A stretch of DNA of 64,000 bases from Saccharothrix ecbatanensis (GTDB lineage Bacteria; Actinomycetota; Actinomycetes; Mycobacteriales; Pseudonocardiaceae). The DNA lies in assembly GCF_014205015.1 (NCBI RefSeq), contig NZ_JACHMO010000001.1:2046001-2110000 (forward strand), read 5' to 3'. The notes under the pieces are model-generated. The model worked only from the letters and a program-made list of their open reading frames with translations. It searched no databases and had not been told where the DNA came from. The translations under genes were made by a program, and so were the position numbers. Positions 52,427 to 60,001 of this stretch are shown in pieces (within the stretch, counting starts at the first letter, position 1; the number at the start of each line of letters is the position of its first letter).

Positions 52427-52705
52427 TCAGGCGTCGCCACGCATCGAGCGGCGGATCTCTTCGAGCTTGTCGAGCCCGGCCTGCCGACGTGCCTCGAACT
52501 GGTCCTCGACCGCCTTGGCCTCCGGGGTGGCCTCCGCGAGCTCCTCGGTCCCGATGCCGGTGGCGACCCGGCTCTCAATGCGGTCGCGGACGTGCTCGAA
52601 GGTCGGCACACCGCCCTCGCTGTAGTCACCGGCCGGCACCGCGGTCGGCGGCGCCTGCTCCTCGACGATCTCGGCGTCGATCACCGGTTCGTGGTTCTCG
52701 TTCAT
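52427..52705 (-). CDS. Short acidic coiled-coil-like protein
   Basis: A 92-aa protein from ATG 52705 (GGGAG upstream). It is strongly acidic at the N-terminus (NENHEPVIDAEIVEEQ) and ends in a charged helix (AEATPEAKAVEDQFEARRQAGLDKLEEIRRSMRG) that could form a coiled coil. I do not recognise the family, though it resembles PspA-associated small actinomycete proteins. It ends 15 bp from the thiopeptide operon on the opposite strand and lies 40 bp after the MFS gene with the same orientation. Confidence 0.6.
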   Translation of the reverse strand: MNENHEPVIDAEIVEEQAPPTAVPAGDYSEGGVPTFEHVRDRIESRVATGIGTEELAEATPEAKAVEDQFEARRQAGLDKLEEIRRSMRGDA

Positions 52706-52745
52706 CGCCCAACTCCCGTTCGTCGTGACTCCCGAGGCTACCGCC

Positions 52746-53972
52746 TTACACCGATTGGGTGACTCGGTGACGGCGGTTCCGAACGTGGGCGATCACCTTC
52801 ACCATGAGCGCGGACACCGCGACGCAGTAGACGCCCAGCACGACGACCTGGTGCGGGTAGCCGACGCCGCCGTCGATCAGCAGGCCGCTCAGCCCTGGAC
52901 CGGCGGCCGAGGCGAAGACCAGGATCGCCACCACCACCGAACGGATCGCGCCAAGGTGGTCCACGCCGTAGATCTCCGGCCACGTCGCGCCGAACAGGCT
53001 GAGTGACAGGCCGTTCGTCACGCCGTAGAGGGCCATGAAGGCGAACAGGCCCCACTGGGCCTCCGTCAGGCCCAGCACCAGCAGCCCGCCGCCGAGCGGC
53101 AGCAGGAAGAGCGGCACCAGGCGCAACGCGGTCAGCCGGTCGACCAGGTGACCGCCGATCACGTTGAACACCACCGTCGACACCGCGTACACCGTGAACG
53201 CCGTCGCCGTCACCTGGAGCGGCCACCCGCGCAGGTCGGCCAGGTGCACCTGGTTGAAGAACACCGTGTTGCCGATCAGCGCGGGCGCGCCCATGGCCAG
53301 GCAGACGAGGTAGAAGTACGGATCGCGCAACGCCTGCCGTCTGGTCCAGCTCGGCGTGGACACGCGAGCGCTGTGCACGGCGTCCGGCGCCGGCATGCGT
53401 TCACGGCGGAACAGCGCGGCCACCGCGAAGGCCGCGACCAGGAGGACGACCGCGCCGAGCCACCACACCTGGCGCCAGCCGGCCGCTGCCACCATGAGCA
53501 CCACCAGCAGCGGGAACAACGCCTCACCGGCGTTCAGGCCCAGGGTCGACACCGACATCGCCCGACCGCGCTCGCCGGTGAACCAGCGGCCCACCACGGT
53601 GAACGCGATGTGGGTCATCATGCCCTGCCCGAAGAAGCGCAGCAGGACCACGGCGGCGAACAGCACGATCACGTGGCCGGACGCAGCCATGGCGAACGCG
53701 CCCAGCGCGAGCATCGGCACGGCCACCAGCACGACGTGCCGCGCCGGGTACCGGTCGACCGCCGGGCCGGCTTTGGTCAGCACGAGGGCGCTCACCAGCG
53801 TCGCCGCCATGTACAGGCCGCCGAACTGCCCGTGGGACAGGCCGTGCTCGGCGCGGATGTCGTTGCCGAACAGGGAGATGAAGAACGTCTGGCCGAAGCA
53901 GGACAACAGGAACAGCAGGAAACCCCCGGACAGCCAGCGTTTGTCGCGGCGGAGGAAGTCGACGGTGCTCAT
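52746..53972 (-). CDS. MFS transporter
   Basis: A 408-aa transporter with 12 predicted helices and the MFS layout: loop 2-3 region KAGPAVDRYPARHVVL and GRWFTGERGRAMSVSTLGLNAGEAL, a central loop RRERMPAPDAVHSARVSTPSWTRRQALRD, and HLVDRLTALRLVPLFLLP in the second half. It resembles monocarboxylate/oxalate-formate-type or small-molecule exporters. Being the only transporter beside the thiopeptide operon, it is a candidate for product export, but it is on the other strand, so the link is uncertain. Its start overlaps the stop of the truncated flavoenzyme gene (ATGA). Confidence 0.85.
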   Translation of the reverse strand: MSTVDFLRRDKRWLSGGFLLFLLSCFGQTFFISLFGNDIRAEHGLSHGQFGGLYMAATLVSALVLTKAGPAVDRYPARHVVLVAVPMLALGAFAMAASGHVIVLFAAVVLLRFFGQGMMTHIAFTVVGRWFTGERGRAMSVSTLGLNAGEALFPLLVVLMVAAAGWRQVWWLGAVVLLVAAFAVAALFRRERMPAPDAVHSARVSTPSWTRRQALRDPYFYLVCLAMGAPALIGNTVFFNQVHLADLRGWPLQVTATAFTVYAVSTVVFNVIGGHLVDRLTALRLVPLFLLPLGGGLLVLGLTEAQWGLFAFMALYGVTNGLSLSLFGATWPEIYGVDHLGAIRSVVVAILVFASAAGPGLSGLLIDGGVGYPHQVVVLGVYCVAVSALMVKVIAHVRNRRHRVTQSV

Positions 53973-54433
53973 CGGCGGGTCTCCAGGGTCAGCTCGGCGT
54001 GCGCGCGGGCGTGCGCGCGGGCGTGCGTCGCCCAGTTCACGTCGCGGTGCGCGGACATCATGTGCAGATCGCGCCAGTGCCGTGCGATCGGGTGGTCTTC
54101 GAAGTGGGCGGCGGTGCCGGACAGCTCCACCAGCCGGTGCACCGCCCGCACGCAGAGCCGGGCGAGGTAGGCGCGGTCACGCCCGACGGTCGCCGCTTCC
54201 AGCGCCGTGAGCGGGCGGCGTTCGAGCCCGGCCGAGTGCAGGGTGTCGCACACCGAGTCGTACAGCCACCGCCCCGACACGACGACGCCACCCGGCACCG
54301 CGGTCACCCGTCCGCCGGACGCCGTTGCGAACAGCGGGCGGCACCCGGTGAACATCAGGTCCGCAGCCGACATCCGTCCGACGACGATCTTACGGGGGAG
54401 TTCCCGTGCCGGGCCATCACGCGGAAAAGCCAT
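53969..54433 (-). pseudogene. Internally deleted acyl-CoA dehydrogenase/flavin monooxygenase remnant
   Basis: A 154-aa frame. It joins a piece of the middle beta domain (GGRVTAVPGGVVVSGRWLYD) directly to the C-terminal helical domain (RAYLARLCVRAVHRLVELSGTAAHFEDHPIARHWRDLHMMSAHRDVNW), the ending typical of HpaB/acyl-CoA-dehydrogenase-type-2 monooxygenases. Intact members have ~380-400 residues; the N-terminal domain and about half of the middle are missing. The frame is still open and overlaps the MFS start (ATGA), so it may be expressed as a small protein, but flavin catalysis is unlikely. Confidence 0.65.
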
Positions 54434-54462
54434 TGCGGTAATGCGCGCCGTGCCCGCATACT
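54433..54462 (+). promoter_or_regulatory. Promoter of the 46-aa small gene
   Basis: TTGCGG (54433-54438) and CATACT (54457-54462) are separated by 18 bp. The predicted start falls near 54469, leaving a ~27-nt leader with a ribosome site. Confidence 0.4.
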
Positions 54463-54495
54463 CGAATCACACCGCGAGACGAGGGAGTCGGAGTC

Positions 54496-54636
54496 ATGAC
54501 GAGCATGGGAAAGCGAGGTTCGCAGCGCTTGCCGCAAAGCACCGCGATCGCCGCCACGTGCCCGTCCGTCGATGAACGCAGTGCTCTCCCGCTCCAGCGG
54601 GAAGAGCTTCTGGCCTGCGCGGACTCCCTGCCCTGA
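54496..54636 (+). CDS. Putative 46-residue small protein
   Basis: ATG 54496 is preceded by GAGGGAG and TCGGAG and opens a 46-aa frame (begins MTSMGKRGSQRLPQSTAIAA, contains two Cys, ends ACADSLP). It has its own likely promoter and a very strong terminator 22 bp after the stop, so it looks like an independent small transcription unit. No family is recognised. It has no leader-like match to the thiopeptide precursor. It may be a regulatory or signalling peptide or simply a non-coding transcript. Confidence 0.45.
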   Translation: MTSMGKRGSQRLPQSTAIAATCPSVDERSALPLQREELLACADSLP

Positions 54637-54658
54637 CCTGATCTGGTCACGTGGACAG

Positions 54659-54694
54659 GGAGCCGCCCATCGGGAAACCGATCCGGGCGGCTCC
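54659..54694 (+). terminator. Terminator after the small gene
   Basis: A 10-bp GC stem (54659-54668 with 54685-54694) is stacked on a 5-bp stem capped by a GAAA tetraloop (54669-54682), with a 2-nt bulge, followed by ACTATTT. It separates the small gene from the tRNA pair. Confidence 0.85.
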
Positions 54695-54773
54695 ACTATT
54701 TCGGGCACCGGAAATCACTTTTCGAATGCCGTTCATCACCGGATTCGATGTGTCGGTTGACAATTTATTGCAG

Positions 54774-54845
54774 AGCGCGTTGGTCCAGCGGAACGGACAC
54801 CGGACTTTCACTCCGATGACGCGGGTTCGACTCCCGTACGCGCTA
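54774..54845 (+). tRNA. Atypical tRNA-Glu(UUC)
   Basis: A 72-nt cloverleaf: acceptor AGCGCGT/ACGCGCT (7 perfect pairs), D stem GTCC/GGAC, anticodon loop CTTTCAC (anticodon TTC, Glu), T arm GCGGG-TTCGACT-CCCGT, discriminator A73; CCA is not encoded. Odd points are a C27-A43 mismatch, a 4-nt variable loop, and an acceptor stem unlike the usual GCCCCC of actinomycete tRNA-Glu. It keeps U72 and A73, which were reported as important for recognition by an actinobacterial LanB enzyme (MibB). It lies 2.4 kb after the thiopeptide operon in a locally AT-richer patch. Confidence 0.85.
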
Positions 54846-54889
54846 CGACCGGGGTGCCTGGCGCCCCGACTGCCTCTTCAGCTCAGCAC

Positions 54890-54962
54890 GCCCCTGTAGC
54901 CCAACGGTAGAGGCAACGCGCTCAGAACGCGTTCGGTCCAGGTTCGAATCCTGGTGGGGGCA
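54890..54962 (+). tRNA. Atypical tRNA with CAG anticodon, class I body
   Basis: A 73-nt cloverleaf: acceptor GCCCCTG/TGGGGGC (two wobble pairs), D arm GCC/GGC, anticodon stem ACGCG/CGCGT with loop CTCAGAA (anticodon CAG, reading Leu codon CUG), 5-nt variable loop, T arm CCAGG-TTCGAAT-CCTGG, discriminator A73. Bacterial tRNA-Leu always has a long variable arm, which is missing here, so the charged amino acid is doubtful. It follows the atypical tRNA-Glu by 44 nt and may be co-transcribed. Confidence 0.75.
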
Positions 54963-54971
54963 CGTCCGGCA

Positions 54972-55727
54972 CTATTTCGCCTTGTCGTAGCGATCGACCA
55001 TCGCCTGGTAGGCGTTCACCATGGTGACCTCGCGGAAGTGCTTCGCGGCCTTGTCCCAGGTCCACGTCAGGTGGGGCCCGTGGTACTTCATGTCCACACC
55101 ACCGAAGGACAGTCGGAGCATGAAGTCGCGCTTGGTGTCCACGATGAAAGCACTGAGAGTCGTACCGGTGCCGGTGTCCCCCAGGAGGACGATCGCCTTG
55201 TCCCACGGGCCGTCCACGGCGCGCTCGGCAACGTTGCCCTCGCTCCCATAGTTTTTGCGCATGAGTTGCAGCGTCAGGTCGTAGCGCCCGGTCGGCGTCT
55301 TGTACTTCTCCTCGTGATAAAGATCGCGCTCCATGTTGGCGCGGCCGAACCCGATCTCGATCAGCCCCTTGGCATCGCTGCTCTTGTGCTTGGGGTCCTC
55401 GTAGAAGAGGGCGCGCCCCTCGCAGTTCCGGACCCCGGCGGTGATGGAACCGTTCCCGCTGGCCAGCTCGTCGGTGAACTTCTTGTGGTCGAGGAACTCG
55501 GCGAGCTCGCGCACGTGGTCGGCGAACATGTCGCAGGCGCGCCAGCTCTCGATGGTGGCGGCCCTCACCTCTTCGAGCGACTTGAGGCTGGGGGGAGTCG
55601 GAGGAGTCGGAGTCATGCCCCCACCGCCGCCGCCTCCGCATGCGGAGAGCAGGAGACCAGCGGCGAGGACCGCCGCAAGGCCCTTGCCCAGCCTTCGCCG
55701 GCGACCGGTTGTCGATGGGGTGGTCAC
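54972..55727 (-). CDS. Secreted lipoprotein of unknown function
   Basis: A 251-aa lipoprotein from GTG 55727. The signal peptide carries a basic start (TTGRRRRLGKGLAAVLAAGLLLSAC) and lipobox LLSAC (Cys ~30), followed by a Gly run and a Pro-rich linker. The mature part is soluble and alpha/beta (LEEVRAATIESWRACDMFADHVRELAEFLDHKKF ... LTWTWDKAAKHFREVTMVNAYQAMVDRYDKAK) with no enzyme motif. Similar C-terminal layouts occur in DUF3558-like secreted proteins of Pseudonocardiaceae. It is convergent with the tRNA pair, ending 10 bp from the second. Confidence 0.75.
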   Translation of the reverse strand: MTTPSTTGRRRRLGKGLAAVLAAGLLLSACGGGGGGGMTPTPPTPPSLKSLEEVRAATIESWRACDMFADHVRELAEFLDHKKFTDELASGNGSITAGVRNCEGRALFYEDPKHKSSDAKGLIEIGFGRANMERDLYHEEKYKTPTGRYDLTLQLMRKNYGSEGNVAERAVDGPWDKAIVLLGDTGTGTTLSAFIVDTKRDFMLRLSFGGVDMKYHGPHLTWTWDKAAKHFREVTMVNAYQAMVDRYDKAK

Positions 55728-55832
55728 GCCACATCCTCCAGGGTTGTCGATCAGTGGGTCTGTCGCCTTGACGGCACGCGTGCGCCGATGCCACAGCTGA
55801 TCGTCACGTTATGAGGTCGGTGGCTCCACTGG

Positions 55833-55852
55833 TGTCCGGTGAACACCGGACA
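55833..55852. repeat. 20-bp perfect palindrome
   Basis: Inverted repeat TGTCCGGTG-AA-CACCGGACA between the lipoprotein start (55727, minus strand) and the GH43 end (55911, minus strand). It lies about 105-125 bp upstream of the lipoprotein start codon, so it may be an operator for that gene or a second terminator hairpin behind GH43. Confidence 0.4.
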
Positions 55853-55868
55853 TGTGCGGCTCCGGCCG

Positions 55869-55899
55869 GCCCGCTCCCGGTCGATCTTCGGGAGCGGGC
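55869..55899 (-). terminator. Terminator of the GH43 gene
   Basis: An 11-bp perfect stem (55869-55879 with 55889-55899) and 9-nt loop lie 11 bp after the GH43 stop in its direction of transcription. Confidence 0.7.
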
Positions 55900-55910
55900 T
55901 GAACCAGTGC

Positions 55911-57590
55911 TCAGCGGCGGGGCAGCAACGGGATCGTGAGCTGGACGGGAACGTTGTGGTGCGGTCCGGTGTTGGCTGTGTCGTGGTAAGTGCCGTCGGC
56001 TCGCTGACGCTGGTACACGACGGTGAGCCGGGCCGGACTGTGAGCAGTCGCGGTGATCTGGTTGCCGCGGACGACGACTGTGCCCGCGTCGGCGGGATGC
56101 AGCTCGGCGCGGATGCGGTTTTGCGGGTTGGTCAGCGTGAACTCGGCGCCGTGGGCGCTGGTCACGTGGACGGTGGTGGTCGCGGGGCCGTTCGGGCGGG
56201 GACGCAGGACGCGGTCGTCGGCGCGGATTCGCAGTGGTCCTACGCCGGACGGCACGAGCTGGTCCTTTGTGGACGCTTCGATGGACAGGTCGTCGCCGAG
56301 GTGCAGGCGCGAGGTGTACAGCGCGCGGGACGAGGTGGTGGACGGGCGGCCGTGGTGGACGTAGTAGAGCTGCGTGCCGTCCGGTGAGTCGATGATGCTG
56401 CCGTGTCCGGTCGAGTACAGGCCCTGCGCCGGGTCCTGGGACAGCACGGGGTTCGCGGAACTCTTGTGCCACGGCCCGAGTGGGCTGGTGGCGGTCGCGT
56501 AGCCGACGCCGTAGAACTCGTTCTCGTAGTTGTTGGCCGAGTAGGTCAGGTAGTAGCGGGGATTCCCCTGCGAGTCGACGGTCCGGATCGTGGTCGAGCC
56601 CTCGGCCCACCGGCGGTCCTTCTTCTGGCCACCGGACTTCGCGTAGTCGTGGACGTGCGCGTTCTCCCACGCCTGCTTGTCCGAGCCGTAGTCCAGGACG
56701 GGGACATAGCCGTCCTTGCGGACACCGGGCGGATCGTTCGGCGCACGGTTGCTGTTGACGTACGCGGGCGCGATGGTCGGCATGGTCCGGCCGGTGGGGT
56801 CGCGCCACCAGTCGCCGGTCAGCTCGACGGCGTAGATGTTGGACTCCTCGATGTACTTGCCCAGGTCGTCGTCCCACACCCAGTTCCGGTAGGCGTTGCG
56901 GGAGAAGTACAGGTAGATCCGTCCGTCGGCGTCGAAGTACACGTTCGGGTCGATGTAAGGGATGTAGGTCCCGAGCGGGGCGGTCCGGCCCTCCTCCAGC
57001 GTGGCGGGCGGCTTCTTCTGCGCGGCGTCCATGATGAGGTTGACGTCGTGGTAGGTGGGGTCGTAGGGGGAGTAGTCCAGCGGCGCTTCGGCGATGTCGT
57101 GGAACGGCCCGGCCGGCGAGCGCGACACCGCGACGCCGACCTTGCACGGCTCTTCGAAGTCCGCGTGCCGGAAGTGCTCGGCCACGCCGCGGTTCATCCT
57201 GGCGGCGTAGAACAGGAAGTACAGGCCGGTTTCCGGGTTGTGGTAGACCTCGGGCGCCCAGAACCAGTCGTGCGCCCAGTCGCCGTCCTGCCCCGCCCGC
57301 AGCGCGCCACCGGGCAGGTGCTCCCACGTGGCGAGGTCGGGGGAGCGGTAGATGCCGAAGTGGTGGCCGGGGTCGGCGCCCTCCGTGGAGTACGCGTAGT
57401 AGTAACCGCTGGGGCGGTCGAACAGCACGAACGGGTCCGCGCCGGGGGTGGCGGCGTCGTTGTGGAAGGTCGCGTCGGTCGCCCGGACGGGGTGGGCCGG
57501 TTGGGCCGGTTGGGCCGAGACCGGTGCGGGCACGAGGCTTAAGGCCGCGATCGCGGCGACGAGCAGGGTGGTACGTCGCATACCTCTCAT
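55911..57590 (-). CDS. Secreted GH43-family glycoside hydrolase
   Basis: A 559-aa exported enzyme (ATG 57590; ATG 57581 is equally possible). A signal peptide of ~27 residues ends PAPVSAQPAQ. Residues ~40-430 form a five-bladed GH43-type propeller: the catalytic-base Asp in ATPGADPFVLFD, the blade motif IYRSPDLATWEHLPGG, WAPEVYHNPETGLYFLFY, YIDPNVYFDADGRIYLYFSRN and the acid Glu in WAEGSTT. The C-terminal ~120 residues are a beta-sandwich accessory domain. It likely removes arabinose or xylose residues from plant polysaccharide outside the cell. It is monocistronic, with a terminator behind it. Confidence 0.88.
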   Translation of the reverse strand: MRGMRRTTLLVAAIAALSLVPAPVSAQPAQPAHPVRATDATFHNDAATPGADPFVLFDRPSGYYYAYSTEGADPGHHFGIYRSPDLATWEHLPGGALRAGQDGDWAHDWFWAPEVYHNPETGLYFLFYAARMNRGVAEHFRHADFEEPCKVGVAVSRSPAGPFHDIAEAPLDYSPYDPTYHDVNLIMDAAQKKPPATLEEGRTAPLGTYIPYIDPNVYFDADGRIYLYFSRNAYRNWVWDDDLGKYIEESNIYAVELTGDWWRDPTGRTMPTIAPAYVNSNRAPNDPPGVRKDGYVPVLDYGSDKQAWENAHVHDYAKSGGQKKDRRWAEGSTTIRTVDSQGNPRYYLTYSANNYENEFYGVGYATATSPLGPWHKSSANPVLSQDPAQGLYSTGHGSIIDSPDGTQLYYVHHGRPSTTSSRALYTSRLHLGDDLSIEASTKDQLVPSGVGPLRIRADDRVLRPRPNGPATTTVHVTSAHGAEFTLTNPQNRIRAELHPADAGTVVVRGNQITATAHSPARLTVVYQRQRADGTYHDTANTGPHHNVPVQLTIPLLPRR

Positions 57591-57700
57591 CCTGCCGCCG
57601 ACCTACTCGGCGTGGAATGCCGTGGACCGTACTGATTCCGGTATCGAACGAAGCGGGAAATGCGATACGCCAAGGAAGGACTGATAGAGGGGATCACGCG

Positions 57701-59605
57701 ATGTCACGATTACGCCGTTCCATCGGCGCGTTGATGTTGACGGTCGTCGTCTGCGCGGGGGCGTCGGCGGGACCTGCGTTCGGCGACACCTCGGCACCGG
57801 CCGAACCCGCCGCAACCCAGCCCGTCGCAACAGAACCCGTAGCCACCGAGCCCGCAACGACCGAACCGCCTGCCACCGAACCGCCTGCCACCGAGCCGCC
57901 CGCGACCGAACCGACTGAAACCCAGCCGATCGAAACCCAGCCGACCGAGACTCCACCGACCGAGACCTCGAACCCGGTCGAGCCCACGAATGCCGAACCC
58001 CCGGCCCCGGCCGAACCGTCCCCGACCGAACCGATCACGATCACGACCACCACCCCGGTCACGCCCACCGATCCGGCAGCCGCGGAACCCGTTGCGCAGT
58101 CGGTCGATCTGACGATCTCGGTCACCTTCGACAAGCCGGTGTACTTCGCCGACGAAGAGGTCACCGTGCGGGCCGGCGTGACGAACGTCGGAACCGCGTC
58201 CGCGACCAGGGTGTTCCTGGACTCGACCGGGAACCTGTCGAGCCATTACTGGTCCGGGTTCGGCTACGGCGGCTCGCCGCCGATCGGCCCCGGAGAGACA
58301 GCGGAAGGCACGCTCTCCGCGCGGATCACCGCCGCGGACGACTTGCTGACCCTCGTCGTCACCGCCAGATCCGACATCGAGCCGGACGTGAACCCGGCCG
58401 ACAACACGGTCACGGTGTCCGTCCCGATCACAGTGGTCCGCGGCACCTTGACGGGGACCGTTTACGGCGACAGCGACGGCAACGGTGTGATGGGCGCGGA
58501 CGAGGCGCTCGCGGACCTTGAAGTCACCGTCCGCGGCGGCCGCCCTTACGCCGACTACACCGCCACCACCGATTCGGCCGGCCGCTTCACGTTCCCCGAC
58601 CTGCCCCGCGGCCGTTACGAGGTCAAGTACGCGAGCGACACGTGGTGGTCCCCGCACCTGGAGGTAGACGTCGACGGTGTGGACGACCCGGACCTGCTGA
58701 TCCGCGGCACCCCGTTGGCCAACCGGGTCCTCACCGTCACCGGGGCACTTGACCGGTCGACCTACCAACTGGGCGACACAGCCCGCTTCGCGTTGACCCT
58801 GGCCAACAGCGGACCGATGCCACTCACGGGTATCACGGCGGCGTGCTGGTCGAACGGCAACGCTCCGCTCGATCTCGGCGAGCTGGCACCCGGAGGCCCC
58901 GGCGTCACCCTGCCCGCGAACGCGAGTCGGGACCTCGTGGTGCCGATCCCCATCGACAGCCGCATGGTCGACACCGGGAACCTGCAAGCGGATTGCACGT
59001 TCGGCGCGCCGCCCCACTACAACGGAAATGTCGTCGTCAAGGTGCTCGCGCGCGTGCCGGGAGGCCGAGCCCCGAAGGTCGCCGGCCTGGTGGCGTTGGA
59101 GCGCCCCAGGTCGGGGACAGCGCCACTGGGGCCTCCGGTGCCCGGCGCACCGGTGCCGAACCTGAAGGTCTACCTGAAGGACCAGTTCACCGGCGCGGTC
59201 TTCGTCCGTGCGACGACCAACGCTTCAGGCGTGTTCGAGTTCTTCGACGTGCCTGCCGGAACGCACCAGTTCGGCGTCGTCGGGCCGTGGGAGATCGTCC
59301 ACGGTGGCCCGGTGTTCCCGGTCACGGCAGGTGACAACGGCTCGCCGTCGAACCACCTCGTGCTCCTCGTCCCCGGCACGGACAAGCCGGACCCCGATCC
59401 GGCGCCCCGGCCCAACGACCCGTCCCCACCACCAGGCACCGCACCACCAGGGGCCGCACCACCGGGAACGGGGCCGGCGCAACAGCCCACAGCGGCACAA
59501 CTCGCCGCGACGGGCGTGAACGTGACGTGGCTCGCACTGGGCGGGTTGCTCACGCTGCTGGCGGGCATCGGCCTGCTGACGCGCACCGGCCGAAGGCGGA
59601 TCTGA
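57701..59605 (+). CDS. Surface protein with Pro/Thr/Glu stalk and LAXTG sorting signal
   Basis: A 634-aa exported protein from ATG 57701 (AGAGGGGA upstream). After a signal peptide (~27 residues) come ~105 residues of imperfect TEP/PATEP/TETQP repeats, an extended stalk. Then follow CARDB-like and SdrD-B-like beta domains (VDLTISVTFDKPVYFADEEVTVRAGVTNVG; GTLTGTVYGDSDGNGVMGADEALADLEVTVRGG with a likely Ca2+ loop; a third YLKDQFTGAVFVRATTNASGVFEFFDVPAG). It ends in a Pro-rich spacer, LAATG and a hydrophobic tail plus RTGRRRI, matching the LAXTG motif used by class E sortases. Likely a wall-anchored adhesin or structural protein. Confidence 0.85.
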   Translation: MSRLRRSIGALMLTVVVCAGASAGPAFGDTSAPAEPAATQPVATEPVATEPATTEPPATEPPATEPPATEPTETQPIETQPTETPPTETSNPVEPTNAEPPAPAEPSPTEPITITTTTPVTPTDPAAAEPVAQSVDLTISVTFDKPVYFADEEVTVRAGVTNVGTASATRVFLDSTGNLSSHYWSGFGYGGSPPIGPGETAEGTLSARITAADDLLTLVVTARSDIEPDVNPADNTVTVSVPITVVRGTLTGTVYGDSDGNGVMGADEALADLEVTVRGGRPYADYTATTDSAGRFTFPDLPRGRYEVKYASDTWWSPHLEVDVDGVDDPDLLIRGTPLANRVLTVTGALDRSTYQLGDTARFALTLANSGPMPLTGITAACWSNGNAPLDLGELAPGGPGVTLPANASRDLVVPIPIDSRMVDTGNLQADCTFGAPPHYNGNVVVKVLARVPGGRAPKVAGLVALERPRSGTAPLGPPVPGAPVPNLKVYLKDQFTGAVFVRATTNASGVFEFFDVPAGTHQFGVVGPWEIVHGGPVFPVTAGDNGSPSNHLVLLVPGTDKPDPDPAPRPNDPSPPPGTAPPGAAPPGTGPAQQPTAAQLAATGVNVTWLALGGLLTLLAGIGLLTRTGRRRI

Positions 59606-60001
59606 CCGCGTGGTCGGCGGGTCGAGCACCGGGCCTTCAGCGCCAGGCGCTCGACCTGCCACCGCCCTCGTGGTTCATCCGCATGGAGCGTGCCCCCGCG
59701 TCGGACGTCGGGCCGGGACTCGGCTGCGATCGGTCCGTCACGTCGGTGGGCCGCGCGGTCCAGTCCGCGCCCAGCCTGGTCCGGCGAGGGTTGGCGACCG
59801 CCCTTCCGAAGTCTGTCTCGTGCATCGTCCCTCCAGGTCGACTACCTGTACCCCGATAGTTGCCGGCCGGCCGCACCGGCCAAACGATGAGGTACGTCAC
59901 GCGCCACGCCACGACCCCCGCCGGTGGTGCGTGGCGGGGGTCGTGGCGGTTGCGGTCCGGCGCGGTGTCACCCGGCCCCGTGCGGTGTCACCGAGGGGTG
60001 G
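59606..60001. other. Intergenic region between convergent surface-protein genes
   Basis: This 396-bp stretch contains the terminator at 59908-59947 and an imperfect direct repeat of GCGGTGTCACC around 59963-59991. No frame has a ribosome site with a plausible protein. I see nothing else in it. Confidence 0.5.
59908..59947. terminator. Bidirectional terminator
   Basis: A 15-bp perfect stem (59908-59922 with 59933-59947) with a 10-nt loop lies between the convergent surface-protein and beta-helix genes. Confidence 0.8.

Noticed and set aside
54757..54762. TTGACA as -35 box of the tRNA pair
   Set aside because: It lies only 11 bp before the tRNA 5' end, leaving no room for a -10 and start site upstream of the mature tRNA.
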